NCBI RefSeq assembly: GCF_029168945.1
Contig: NC_083608.1
Coordinates: 18,680,136-18,744,135, forward strand
DNA from: Cannabis sativa
Lineage: Eukaryota; Streptophyta; Magnoliopsida; Rosales; Cannabaceae
Direction of reading: 5' to 3'
Length of the DNA: 64,000 nucleotides
Numbering within the stretch: the first letter of the stretch is position 1; each line of letters opens with the position of its first letter. Under the pieces are notes generated by a model that ran no database searches, was not told where the DNA came from, and saw nothing but the letters and a program-made list of their open reading frames with translations. Made by a program: the position numbers and the translations under genes. Below are positions 45,354 to 58,394 of the stretch, piece by piece.

Positions 45354-46021
45354 TGATCTCACTTTTAGCCAACGACACTGAGTTTTAAATTAATAGTAAT
45401 TGTAAAGAAAGCAATGAGGATATAAAAATAATAAACGACACACAATATTTATAGAGGTTCGATGACCCCTGATTATGGTAATAGCTTACTCCATTTTTAG
45501 TTGTGTTACTTATGAGAAACTATTAAGATCACAAGGAAAGGTTAGGTGAGTTTCTCAATAGCTCTAAAAGAGTAACATTATTTATGCCGAGTGTTTTCAC
45601 TTTTTAGAATGCGAAAAAAGGTCCTTGAATAGTAAGATGACTTCACTATTTATAGGGAAATACGAATACATTGTTTGCTAAATAATTGGTCATAATAAAT
45701 TTGAATTCCAATATTAAAGGAAACAAAGTGGCATGGGAATTCAAATATGAAATTGAATAAATTTCTCTAATGCTTAATCAAATCCCACATAATTAGGGAT
45801 TTAGTTGAGCTATAATGATGGAAGCAATTAAGGAAATTACGTTAGAAGATCTTTACTTATTGGGTGCCTCTGATCAGCAAATGGCACTGCTCGACACACT
45901 TGTCTATTCAACAAGTTATGAGGTTTATAATCCGTTCAGATGATAGTTGCTGAAGGATCAGACTTGATCTGGACGGTACAATAAAGAGATATGTCCTGCT
46001 TAGGTCCAAACATGTTCAACA
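45354..46021 (-). mobile_element. LTR of gypsy-like element G (boundaries approximate)
   Basis: The minus strand has a clear TATA box (CCCTATAAATAGTG near 45641-45652) and then an R/U5-like stretch (CAGGGGTCATCGAACCTC, TATAAATATTGTGTG). It ends before ATTTTGGCACTTTCATTAAG, the usual type of gypsy primer-binding region. The start may be TGTTGAAC at 46021. Only one LTR is present. Confidence 0.5.
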
Positions 46022-46803
<782 letters not shown>

Positions 46804-46990
46804 CGCCCAAACAGAGCGCAAGAGAATGAGAAGTGTGAGGTGGTGAGTAGCGGTGACTGGTGAGTTTATGAGAGAGAGATTATAGAGAATGAGAGGAACA
46901 TGAAAGAGAATGTAGAAGTTGAAATGAGATGAGTATTTTTAGTTTTAAATAGAATAATAATATATTTTTTATATGTGTTTAATACGTGAA
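46804..46990 (-). repeat. dispersed promoter-like repeat, copy 2
   Basis: Matches 16500-16690 from CGCCCAAAC through GAATGAGAAGTG, GGTGAGT, GAGTTTATG and AGAATAATAA. The TATA motif of copy 1 is degraded here (CTATAATCTC on the minus strand). Confidence 0.6.
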
Positions 46991-49225
46991 TTAATTATTA
47001 ATTTTTTTGAACAATGAATAATTTTTTATTAAAAAATATTAATGTTGAGTACATGGAAAAGGAAAAAATAGAAAATCCTCCATCTTAAACTAGTTCATGA
47101 GTGCATGCAAAATTAAGTTATGCACCTTTATTAACATATTTTTGCATGTGTTTAATAAATTTCCGTAAAAAAAGTTATGGACTTGAAAATTTTCGATTAG
47201 GCATTAAATAAGTACCATGCAGATAAAAAACTCCGCAAGACTCTATTCTCAATTGCCATCGAAATATAAACAAATAAATAAATAAATAAACACCACGGCA
47301 CTGCAAGTACTCATACCACACGCGCTATGTTGCGCGTGGTAATTCTCTCCATTCTCTTTTTTTGTCATCATTGTCTAAAATTTCTATGATATCACTGTGG
47401 ATTTTTGTCGTTGTGAAGATGCGGACACTACGTAAAGCTGACGTCACTTTCCTCATTCCTCATCACTGCACGCAACCCCAAAAAAGTATACAAATAAAAA
47501 ATAACACCGTTTAGACCAATCATATTACGCCCGTTCATAGCTGAAAGCCAATTAAAAGACGCCACGTAATAAAAATACTCTTGGCCCAGTACAAAACTGA
47601 CAGGCTTGTGTTGTTAACAGAGTCTCCTCAACTACGAACTTGGAAAAGAAAGAGAAGGGCAAAACGGTCATTTTCCCAGAAAGGGATGTAGGGAGAATTA
47701 CTTACTATATATATGTGGCTCAAAGTCGGGCCGGGGGCCGAGCGGGGCAGTTTGGGAAAGGCAACGAGAGTGCGACACGTGTCCAATCATTTTAGCCGAC
47801 AGCGACAAGCTCGGAGATATATCCGCATTTAAAGAAAAAGGCGGTTGCGGAGATAGTCGGGGCTCTCCATCGATTGGCTACTTTCTTGACTTTGATGACA
47901 CGTGGGCCCCTTCAATTCGTGGAATTACATGCCTAAAACGAAAAAGGAGGGTATGGTGTGTTTGATTGCTCGGGCGCGTGGGCCCCAACTTCGGAGGGTG
48001 CGAATCTTCGTTAAAGGTAGATACAAAATAAAATTTAAAATTCAAGAAAAAAAAAACACAAAGCAAGTAGGGATAGGTTGCTGTGCGTTTGACGCGTGTA
48101 CAGTGTGCGTGGTGGGCCATATATACATACACAACACTGGGGGACCGCTTTTAAGCCTCGCTAAAGTCCAAAACCTCTACCCCTAAAAGATTACTAAAAT
48201 TGTTTTTTTTTTCTCCCTCAAAAATAAAAATTAAAAAAGACAGCTAAATTCATATTAAAATAAAATAAAGAAGGATAATAAACAATTATGGAGAGAGAAG
48301 TTTTTGCCAACAGCCTTACTCACACTGTTAATATGGCACGTGTAGGAACGCGCTGGGTCCCGCTTTTGGCATATTGCTTTGCCTAACTCTTTTTTATTTG
48401 CTTTCGAGTGCTCTTAGTGACGTGCCCTCTTCGTAGCCCTTCGGGGTAAATGTTGTGACTATATAAATATTAATTAATAATGAATGATAAATATATATTT
48501 TTTTAATTAAATTTCTTAATGTTGTTGAAATTAAAATATTTGCTTCTGGCTTTTTCTTTTGGACAAACAGGTGTGGAAACACAATTAGTAAACACGGGTG
48601 TTATCGATTTTTGCCAGTTCTTCAGTGTATTTATACTAAAAAGTTAATAATTATGAGATCTATACATTAATTATTATGAAGTAGAGATGTAATCAATCAA
48701 TCTTATCATTGATTGTCAGATTAACAAGAAAATGGTTAATTGTGTCTCACTACGCAGTAATTTATTAATAAATATATGTTTTTGTTTACATAAAATCTTT
48801 GTAGTGCAAAATCTAGAGATCTCATCTCATCCATTATCAATATTTGATGACTTTTTGTTACAAGTGTTCACTCATTATGGCTAGTGCTGGATTGATTTGA
48901 GGTGATGATACAAGTAAAGTATATAGCCTAGGCTTCTCAGAATGTATAGCTAGCTCTAGGTTGCATCACACATTAATTGCAAATTTCATAGGTACATAAT
49001 GTGACGTGTATTCACATAAAATGCAACTTAATGATGATTAATTAGACTGATTGATAACTAGGTTTTGGAATTTAATTGCATGTCTAAAATGCACCAGCAA
49101 AAAATATGAGTGAAAAAATGGGTTTTTATAGCTAGAATTACTTCTAATTTATTACAGAAATGTTAAATAGCAAGGCACTTGTGGTGTAGTGTCTATAAGA
49201 GCCCTCACAATTGAATTGGTAAATT
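46991..49225. other. intergenic sequence with a bZIP/G-box-rich stretch, possible host regulatory region
   Basis: From 47300 to 48400 the base composition rises well above that of the surroundings and no transposon signature is visible. Sites with an ACGT core include TGACGTCA at 47439, GACACGTGTC at 47774, GACACGTGGG at 47897 and GGCACGTGTA at 48335, with GTGGGCCCC and TGGGCCAT (site II-like) near 47903 and 48113. This resembles a plant promoter or enhancer, but no transcribed gene follows within the window. ORFs at 47878-48186 overlap on both strands and are not convincing. Confidence 0.4.
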
Positions 49226-49409
49226 GAGCATTGTTATTGGGCACTAGTGGTGCCTAGCACGTCTAGACATGTCGCTTTGCGATTTGCTAGTGATACTCCC
49301 TAAAAGTTATTATATTAAACTATATGAGATCTGATACTTGATTGGATCAATAGCGATAATTACACATAAGAGGATACTAGGCACCACTGATACCTTTTAG
49401 CATTTCTCG
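49226..49409. mobile_element. Mutator-type MITE, copy 2
   Basis: 184 bp, beginning GAGCATTGTTATTGGGCACT and ending, inverted, with a similar GGTATCAGTGGTGCCTAG. The flanks are TGGTAAATT (49217-49225) and TGGTAAAAT (49410-49418), a 9-bp duplication with one change. Confidence 0.8.
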
Positions 49410-51013
49410 TGGTAAAATAGCTTATAGTTACAAAAAAAAAAAAATAGCTTAGAGGTAAAAAAAATAGTGAAAAATGATACTCCATTAAATGATTTATGTA
49501 TTAGAGCATCTTTAATAAAGTGTCCAAATAGTGGTATATTGCTATATTTTAACACATTTAAGAAAAATTATTGCTCCAACGCTGTTCTAAAAAAAGTGTA
49601 CTAACTTTGACACATGCTAAAAAATTGTACCAATTAATTTAGTACAAGATATAATATTATGCCAAATTTATCTTACAATATATGCTATTTTTTATTTACT
49701 ATCATACTAATAATTATTATGATTTATTAACTTTTATTAAAATTTACCTTCTTTATTTACCATATTACCATTATATAAATAATAAAATGATAAAAATAAT
49801 AATTTTTGTATATTCTCAATAAAATGTTAAATGATCATCAATATAATCGATTATTTCTTTCCTTATTTTACATCTTGTTAAGGGTGTTCACGGATTGCTT
49901 TTATATACTTTTTCATTTGTTTTTTTTTTAAATCAAACCAGTCTAACGATTTTTTGAACATTGGAAACTAAATCAGACCAATAAATTTATTAAATCAAAT
50001 CAAGCTAAACCATAGTTTAAGGGAGTTTATATTTTTTTTTTTTTACTTTATTACTTTTTATTTTCAAAGTATAAATTTAATATAATAAGTAAAAAATCAA
50101 AACATAATATAAAAATCTAAAATTTATTTAATTTAAAAGCTGACAAACAAAAAAAGTTAAATCTTTAGTCTTCTAAACCTATTTAATCCAATTAGCTAAT
50201 TAATTGCAAAATTAGGTAATTAATTGATTTTTTTATTACATTATATAGTCAATATGTAATATATATATATATAAAAAAAAAATTACTTATTTATTATAAA
50301 ATGTCCGGTTGGTTTAACCATTAATTATTTATTACAAACTACAACTAAACCATTATGAAGTGAATGGTCTGGATTAACCAGACCAACAAAAACATTCTCA
50401 CTGACTATGGTCTACAGTGGTTCAAATTATCGCGGTCCAAATTTAAATTGTGGTTTGACGGTTTATATGATCAGCCCTATCGTGTGCATTTGAGCACAAT
50501 CGTAAATATTGTGCCAAAAATAGTACAAACTCATTTTTATACTAAATTTACTGCAAATTTTAAATTTTCCATTGGAAATGGTCTTACAGCTAGTTCAAAA
50601 ATTTAGCTCATGAATAGTACTTAGCTACATGTAAAGAAGCACTATTCATTAAATTATAAATATTATATTAGGTTTTCAAATCTTTAAAAAATATATGTGT
50701 GTAATACTATTATTATTTGTTTATTTTTTAAAAATGAACAAAATATATATAAATAAATAATTTCATATTATATAGAGAAAATACATAAAAGATGATATAT
50801 GAATCTGACATAATAAATGTGTAAGGTAAAATAGAAAAAGGGAGCTTTTAGTGAGGAATTATTAATGATAGAGTTGAGAAAGTGATGTGGGTACTCTTAC
50901 ACCACTTATGATACTATATTGTTATTGATATAATTAAATATCAAATTTTATATAATTTATTAATATTTATTAGGTGAATGATGATAGGTGATATTAGTTA
51001 TGCCTTATAACAA
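49410..51013. other. AT-rich intergenic sequence, possible degraded MITE
   Basis: The left part begins TTAGAGCATCTTTAATAAAG (49502) and a partly matching inverted end, CATTGGAAATGGTCTTA, lies near 50570-50586. A degraded inverted-repeat element of about 1.1 kb is therefore possible. The middle holds repeated AAATCARACCA and GGTTTAACCA motifs. No gene is seen. Confidence 0.35.
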
Positions 51014-51196
51014 GAGTATTGTTATTGGGTATTAGTGGTGCCTATCACTTTCTATAGGTGTCACTCTATGATTGGTTAGCAATATTCCTTAAAATTTATT
51101 TTTTTAAGCTATATGAGATCCACTATTTAATTACACCAATATGTATATGACACTAAGAAATGTGTTATGCACCAGTAATGCCTTTTAGGGATTTTC
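51014..51196. mobile_element. Mutator-type MITE, copy 3
   Basis: 183 bp, beginning GAGTATTGTTATTGGGTATT, flanked by the perfect 9-bp duplication TTATAACAA (51005-51013 and 51197-51205). It is the clearest proof of the target-site length for this family. Confidence 0.88.
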
Positions 51197-53209
51197 TTAT
51201 AACAATAGTTGTCGAAAATTAACTACTATGACAGTTGTGCACCAATATTACTAAATTACATCATTTTTTTTAAATAAATTATAGCTTTCAATTGGCCTTT
51301 TTCCAATGAGGACTAGAGCTTGAATAATTATAATAAAATGTGGTCAATATTTAGTGGGGACGCATTGTAAAATAAAAATTTAAAACAATAGTTACATGAA
51401 ATTTTGTATTAATTAGTAAAATGATTTTATAAAAAAATTTATTTGTAAAATAATTTTTTATAGTTGCAGAAAAAAATGATTATAAATTATATTGTGTGAC
51501 TATAAACGATTATTATAGTCGCAAACCCTAGTATGATTATCATATTCACATAGACTAAATTAAAGTAAAATTATTTTATAAATTTTAATATTTAAAATGG
51601 TTAGTTTAACAAATTTCTCATATATATACTACATTATATATTTAATAATAATAAAGAGAAAAAAAAAGTGACAAACCGACTAAAATATCATTTCTTTAGT
51701 TTTTCTCTTTGTCTTTCGTTGTGTTTCTTGTATACTTGCAGAGTTTTATATTCTCAATATATATAAACTAATTATTAAATCAATGTATATATAAATATAA
51801 TTTTTAATTTAATTGAATATTCATTATATATTTATAATTTTATTTCAACAAAAGTAAAAATTAAAAAATTAATTAGAAAAAATATTACTAAACACACCTT
51901 ATATAAATCAAACAAAATACGTATAGTAAATGCATAATAATAGAAATACAAAATCAAAAAAATAAAATCAGAAAAAACGTAAAGTATAAAATAAAAAATT
52001 AACATTTTTAGAATTTACACAAAATTGTAAAGTGTATATAAACAGATATAAAATATTAAAAAGCGTACCTCTTGGCATGTACAGTATCAAGCTAGTTATA
52101 CAAATATGGAACCAGAAAAATAATAATAATGAGATTGTAGCTTTTCATCATGTTTTACAGTTTCTTCCCTTTTTGGTAAATAATATGCATATATATTTAT
52201 AATATTCATATTGAATTTGCAATTGACTGTGGATGATCAGTAACATTTTCAGGAAAACAAAATTGATGTATAATTATTTTCTATATTTATATATAAAAAA
52301 GGACAAACAGAAAAAATTGACTAGAGTTAGGCATATGAAGAGGTCCTCACCTCTAGAATATATAGAAACAGTTTTATTTATTTAATTATAAATGGATGAA
52401 GACGTTGGACAATTCAGAGGTTACTATTTTAACATAATATAGATAAAGCTATAGAAAAGTACATAAGAAGCTATAGGGCAATATATATATATATATTGTA
52501 AGGTAAGGTTTCAAAATGAAATGGATTAAGACTAGTAAACTGTCACAGCCCTAAAAGGCACCCCTAGCTAGATAGATTGCATGCCCACCTGATGATGTGC
52601 ATCAATTATTACCCAGTTTTCTTCCTCTTTTGACTGCTTTCTTAGTAGATAGCGATATATAGTCATTATCTTTATTTATTTAGTTATATGTGTTATCTTA
52701 ATAAATTAAACTTCATATATATTGTTTTCATACGGAACTTCATGATATGAATGAATTTGTCTAAATTATTTGATACATATGGATAAAAATTGGAATGTGC
52801 CCCTCCAAGGGCTGCAACCAATTAAGCTCATAATATATATATTATAATGTTTAGATATTGGTTGGGGCTGCGGATACAAAATCTTAATTATATCAGTCTG
52901 TCAAATTAACCCTTATAACTTTCTCATAAAGGGAACAGGAAGAAAAAGCACAATTATTTAGTCATATGTAGATTAATTGTAGGGTGGATATAATTGTTAC
53001 AATTCAATGAACTTCTCCTTCTTAAAAAGCCAAAAAATATGGGATATTGAGAGAGAGTGAGAAAGAACACGATCATGTGTATTAAAAGTCTTATATAGAA
53101 CAATCCATATATTTCTTTTTATCTTTACCGGTAATGTGGTAATATTAATAAACTAAATTAACTATTATAGGAGCATTTATAAATTTAGGACAAATATCTG
53201 TCCAAATAT
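51197..53209. other. AT-rich intergenic sequence, no gene seen
   Basis: Long AT-rich stretch with TA runs. No coding frame, RNA gene or transposon end was recognised. Confidence 0.6.
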
Positions 53210-53830
53210 GAATTCTTAGAGAACTAGTAACATAATTTGTTAGTGCATGAGTCACACTATTTGTATCAAGCAAAATAGTACAATACGAATACTAACAAAA
53301 AATTTATCTCATCAATAATAGGTCTGAACATAATAAAAAATACTTTTTAATTTCAAAGTCAGCAATTTAACAACAATTTTATACAAAACATTGTATAGGC
53401 TAATAAGACGATACTCCTTCACCACTAAAGGTTTTGTAACTTTCGTGATGCACCACATTAGCCTTATTAAATTGCTTGACCAATTTTTCATCATTCAAAA
53501 TAGCTAGGCGAACCGTTGTAGCTCGGGGACCTTATGATATCCCAATGCTACTTTTAAAAAAAGATAGCGTGAAACCATCAAGACCCGGTACTTTCGTGGC
53601 CCCAATGGCCTTGACCAAACGATGCATGCACTTCCTCAACTATAAAAGGTGCAACCTGCAGCTCATTTTCAGGCCTAAAAATTCTGCTCTCAATGCCACC
53701 AATACCCATCTCGACTTGCTGAAGATTAGGACAAGAAGATTGAAAGATAGTTCCAAAATATCTCAATTTCCCTAACAATATCGTCCTCAATACTCAACTT
53801 TCGGTCATCCTCAGTCATAATCTTAGAAAT
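53210..53830 (-). pseudogene. LINE (L1-type) reverse transcriptase relic
   Basis: Reading leftward from 53830, frames shift between FRPENELQVAPFIVEEV, KAIGATKVPGLDGF (cf. the K-x-PGPDGF motif of plant LINEs) and finally KPLVVKEYRLISLYNVLYKI, which is the RT motif YRPISLCNVLYKI. Many stops and shifts are present. Neither the endonuclease nor a poly-A tail was found. The left limit is not sharp, and LTR F begins just to the right. Confidence 0.75.
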
Positions 53831-53933
53831 TGTATTCTTTTCTACATTCCTAAAGCTTTATTATGAGACTTGGCAACGAGTCCATTATAGTGAAGTGCAC
53901 AAGTTAGGACTTGAAAAACCATGTTTTTACAAA

Positions 53934-55029
53934 TGTCAGTTGTATATATGAAAATATAAAAACTGGAAGCGTTTGCAGAAGCAGAAAGTAATTCTGCTAC
54001 AGCAAAACAGAACAGGCAGAATATAAAATATTTGCAGAAAAATAAATAACTTGACACAAGAGATTTATACGTGGTATCAGTGTTCTCACGAACACTCCTA
54101 GTCCACGGGGCCACGGCCAAAAAATGAAATCAATTAATAAAGTATCAAAATTACAAAGACAATTGACTTAAACAAGTTTAGACTCCCTCTAAAATATTGC
54201 TGCAATCCTTTGTAATCCACTTTAAGAATCTGACTTCTTGAAACACCTTCAAGCCCGAACTCCCTTCATCTTTGAAGTGTGAGTGCTTACTTCCTCTCGA
54301 AGTAAGGCTTCAACGAGTCTTCTCCCGAAGACCAAATGCTTACTTCCTCCCAAAGTAAGGCTTTACCAAGTCTTCTCCCGAAGACCAATCTCTTGTTCAG
54401 TCAAGTAGTTCTTCACAACAGAGTAAGAACAGAAATAGACAACTAGAACCTAGATGAACAACTAGGCTCTCACAAAACAAAGAAACACTCTTCTCTCAAA
54501 AAGATAAATGCAAAAAATGATTAATGGAAGAGCTCATTCGAATGGTTGCTCTCTAGGCTCTATTTATAGAACATAAAAACGTTAGAGGCAACCACAAGTT
54601 CGAATCTACAGCTGTACAAGAACTTTCCTAAAGAAACACGATCTGCTACAACAGATCCGGATGCTGACGCAGCAGATCACACCAAAAACGGGAAACTTAC
54701 TATAATTGGGTCCGATCCTCTATCAATGCTTGATTCCTGCCAAAAACAGATTAGATATTCTGATTGTATCAAGATACAACCGAAATCAATAAGGAAAAGG
54801 CAATAATCAAAGTTTCCCTAAAAAAGACAACTTTCCAAAAGAGAATTCCTTCTCTTTTGAGAAGTTGTTAACAAAGGAAAGTTCAGCTGAAAGTGCAACT
54901 TTCCAAACAAGGAAAAGAGCAACTAAAATCTGAATTTATAAGGCAAGAAATCAAATATGAATGCACAATAATCTTACCATAAAAGGAAAAATTATTTTGT
55001 CAACTAACTTGCCAAAAAAGGACTTTACA
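53934..55029 (-). mobile_element. 3' LTR of element F
   Basis: On the minus strand it starts TGTAAAGTCCTTTTTTGG after GGGGGAGAT and carries a TATA box TATAAATAGAGCC near 54552-54564. The R/U5 region ends near CTGACA (53934); the exact outer end and target duplication could not be fixed. Two near-identical blocks with TCTTCTCCCGAAGACCAA (54317 and 54371) form a short tandem repeat. Confidence 0.65.
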
Positions 55030-55030
55030 A

Positions 55031-55207
55031 TCTCCCCCTTTAGCACTTTAGATGAACAAAATAATTTTTAACAAAAAGTACCTGCACGTCAAAGTTAGCA
55101 AGAGCAAAAAAAAAAAAAAACTACTAACCAACCACAACTCCCCCTGGAAAAAGGGTCCAGAGTTGGGCAACCTAACAAATTAAAAATAAATATTTCTCCC
55201 CCTTTTT
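55031..55207 (-). promoter_or_regulatory. multiple polypurine tracts of element F
   Basis: On the minus strand AAAAAGGGGGAG (55207-55196), CCAGGGGGAG (55148-55139) and AAAGGGGGAGA (55041-55031) occur in series. The last touches the LTR and is the likely primer for plus-strand synthesis. Repetition of this tract is known for Sireviruses. Confidence 0.8.
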
Positions 55208-55284
55208 GTTTATCGGAGTGCCAAAGTAAACAAAGAAAGAAAAATAGAAATAAGTTCAATCAAAAGCAAAGAAAACACAACAAC

Positions 55285-56843
55285 TTAGTCTCGGTGGAGT
55301 TTAACCAAAGAAGTCAATTGCTTGGACATCTCATGCTGAAGTTCTTCCATTGCTGCAAGACGATTGTTCATGTTCTGAACTTCTGACTTGACTTCCAGGA
55401 GTTCTGCTGCAGCAGAACTTGAACTTGCAGCAGCAGCAGCAACAGCACCAGCCTTTGGCCGTTTTTGAAATGCACCATCAAAGTATTCTGAGGGTTGGAA
55501 TGTAGGTCCAATGATAGGAGGCTCAAGTGTTTCATGTGATTGGGCCACATTCTTCTGAGAAGATAAAACCTTATAGATTAGATTTGGAAATACAAGTTTA
55601 AAGGTTGGCTTTTTACCTCTTCGGAAGGAAACAATCTGGTTCAGAATGTGTGAGGCCAAATTAATTGAAGTTCCAGAGGTGATGCGGTATAAGAGAGATG
55701 CCACATCTTGAGATACTACGGTCTTGTTGGAGTTAGGAACCCAATTGCTTAGAGCAAACCGCATAAGAGATGCATGAGCAAAAGTGAGATGAGTGATTCG
55801 AAGACTCTCTCCTGGTTTCAATTCTGATCGAGCACCCGTGAGTTCAGAGAGCATCAACTCACGATCCATGGACATCACTGCATTGGAGACATTCTCGAGA
55901 AATTGCAAAGCTTAAGCAATGTCCTTTTCAGAAAAGAGAACCAATGTCCCCTAACATAAACTCTTCGATATAGTCTAGAATTCTCATCAAGAAAATCATC
56001 AGTGAGATTAGCATAGAAATCCTTAACAATGTTTGCAATGAATCCAATGAAACCAGTGAGAGTGTTTTCCCATTGATGAAATTGAATAAACTTTACAATC
56101 CCATAAACCCGATGAGCATGCAAATCATAGTTCCTCTCACTTTCAAACTTACGGTTTGCATATAAATTCCAGTCACGTTCATTATCACGATAATAAAATC
56201 GAGGGCAGTGAGAGAGAGATGAAGGAACATTACCAGAAGAAGGCTCTTCCAAAGGCTGCTTGCCTTTGGCAGCAGCAGAAGCCTTTGCTGCAGAAGCAGA
56301 CTTTGACAAAGGAGGCTCTGGCTCGAGTTCTGTGTCCTCACTATCTTTCTCTGAATGAAGAGAGATGGATTTATCTGAAGAGACTTCCATTGGGTCTTCT
56401 TCTTCTAAACTTGAACTGGAGGAAGCCGAGGGAGGATTGGTCTTGAGTTTCTTCTTAGCTGGAGGGACTACCTTTTCACGACTTTGAGAAGCTCAAAGTT
56501 TCTTCTCTGCAGAGGCTTGCTGGGCTCGAGTTCGAGTAGATGGGCCTGTTGGAGTGGAGGCAGGGACTGATGCAGCAGGAGGAGGAACTGCCAACGGTGG
56601 AGGAGATTCCTTCGAAGATTCAGACGATGAAGTCCAGGTTCGAAGAGGTCTAACCGATTTGCGAGCCACTTGCTAGGGAGGACGTTTTGGCTTCTCGGTT
56701 TGAGATTCATGCTGGGGAAGCGATGAATCTCCAGGCTTTGCAACAGCAGGAGGATGAACTGAAGCAGCAGGGGGTGCATTGGAAGGAGTTGCAACGGTTT
56801 CTTCCAACTTTTTGGTGTGCCCTAGATTCTTGGTTCTCACCAT
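55285..56843 (-). pseudogene. env-position extra ORF of element F (putative plant transposon protein type), broken
   Basis: An ATG at 56843 starts a frame that begins MVRTKNLGHTKKLEE and is rich in Pro/Ser/Ala. It meets a TAG near 56675 and a TGA near 56492 but continues in the same frame through an acidic Ser/Glu region (56440-56220). A globular part follows with NLYANRKFESERNYDLHAHR and VKDFYANLTDDF and RVYVRGHWFSF. A frameshift and a TAA at 55910-55945 lead into 55908-55285, which has LTHLTFAHASLMRF-like helices, an Ala/Ser stretch and a coiled-coil end. The VKxFYANL and RGxxxxF motifs recall the domain named putative plant transposon protein (PF20167, from memory). The usual Sirevirus env-like protein holds this place. 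No signal peptide is evident. Confidence 0.65.
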
Positions 56844-57996
56844 TTTGGATCTGAAATAGAAGATGAACAGAGACAACACAAGGAACAAGAAAATAGGTTC
56901 GGGTAGGTGGTGAGTTAAATGACAAAGATTGGCTTATATAAACTTGGAAGCAAGAAAAAGGAAACCAATTTTGAAAATTTAAATGGTAACCGCCAGCCCA
57001 TGAACAAATGAAAGGAAACCGCTCACTCCTCAACTCCTTTCCCCTTTTTAAAAAAAGGGAAACTAGAAATACCAACAAAATTTCTAAAAATAAGTCAATC
57101 TTTCAAGATTAAAGACACATTACCATATAAAGATTAATCTTTAATTGGAAACATATCAAAATAAATCAAAGAAGAATAAATGTTGAAACTTACCATTTAA
57201 GCACAAGATTTCCTTAACCCATGAAACAAGTCACACGCCTCCCTCTTTTTTTATTTTATTTTATTTTTTATTTTTTAGAAACCGAAAATAAAATACAATG
57301 TGTACAATATATATATATATATGAGATTCTAAGCAAGCAATGTAATCAAATATTATTGAAAATTGACAAAATAAAATACATGTTATGCTTTTAAGGAAAA
57401 TAACTAGTTAGTATCTCAAGAACAAATCATACTTAATTGATGTTGAGGAAAAGGATATGCATGTTACTAAAAATTGTGAACCAGGATTATCAATTTAATT
57501 TAATAGAGGAGACTTATAAATTTGAACACACTTGTCAGACATAAGTGTGTGCAGTGAAAATAGGATCATTGTCCTTGGCAAGATTTTTCATTTTCGCCTT
57601 TTTCAATTTGATCCCGCAACTGGATGCTATCACACCATACTGAACGTAGCCCTTTTCTATGGTAGTGCATCCTCATCATAGTTGCTAATTACAATGTTCC
57701 AGCTTACTCAAAATATGGCTTTCACACCTCAGTATGGGTAGCTCTATTCCAGCAAGGGGCCTGACAAGACTGAAACAAAAATTGCTCAACTCTGTAAGAA
57801 CTTTATTTAATCCTAGACACAAATAAAGAGTAACATGAATCTTTTAACACAACATCACAAAGTATGATAAGAATGAGATCCTAACTAATTATAATCCAAA
57901 AGCATAAACATGATTTGTCAAAATACAATGAAAGAAGATTAAAAGCTAGAAAAGAATCACATAACAATATTGTACAAAAATATGAACAAGAGAGAT
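56844..57996 (-). other. spacer between RNase H and the extra ORF of F
   Basis: Non-coding. A strong 3' splice-site sequence TTCTATTTCAG ends at 56851, eight bases before the ORF start, suggesting that the extra ORF could be made from a spliced RNA. A (TA)n run lies near 57308-57322. Confidence 0.5.
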
Positions 57997-58394
57997 TTAA
58001 AAAATGCAAACTCCCAAAGACTTTCTGAGGGAGTCAAAGCGACTTGCATCTAGGGCCTTTGTGAAAATATCAGCTAATTGTTTTTCAGTATCAACATATT
58101 CTAATTGTAATGATTTATTTTCAACAAGTTCCTTGATAAAGTGATGTCTTATATCAATGTGCTTTGTTCTAGAATGTTGAACAGGATTTTTGGAAATATT
58201 TATGGCACTAGTGTTATCACAAAAAATAGTCAAAACACCCAATTCAAATCCATAATCAATCAACATTTGTTTCAACCATAACAATTGAGTACAACAACTG
58301 CCAGCAGCTATGTACTCAGCTTCGGCAGTGGACAAGGAGATGGAATTTTGTTTCTTGCTATGCCAAGATACTAGATTATTCCCAAGAAAGAAAC
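57997..58394 (-). pseudogene. RNase H domain of element F pol, interrupted by element E
   Basis: The frame from 58394 reads SFFLGNNLVSWHSKKQNSIS, then STAEAEYIAAGSCC, FCDNTSAINISKNPVQH, RTKHIDIRHHFIKE and DIFTKALD, ending at a stop at 57997. These are the classical Copia RNase H motifs with their Asp and Glu residues present. Continuous frame and good motifs suggest a fairly young F copy. E inserted at 58394/58395, so the upstream part of the domain is outside the window. Confidence 0.93.

Larger units (their letters stand above)
53934..58394 (-). mobile_element. 3' portion of Sirevirus-like Copia element F
   Basis: Reading leftward: RNase H end of pol (58394-57997), a spacer of 1.15 kb, an additional ORF in sense orientation (56843-55285, broken), three polypurine tracts (55207-55031) and the 3' LTR (55029 to about 53934). 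An extra ORF between pol and the LTR and a multiplied polypurine tract are features of the Sirevirus genus. The right side is cut by element E, so gag and most of pol lie outside the window if they exist. Confidence 0.75.

Noticed and set aside
47878..48186. Overlapping 84- and 94-residue ORFs
   Set aside because: They overlap on opposite strands in a GC-richer zone, with no recognisable domain or splice context; more likely regulatory DNA.
49502..50588. 1.1-kb inverted-repeat transposon
   Set aside because: Terminal similarity is only moderate and no clear target duplication was found; kept only as a note in the intergenic feature.
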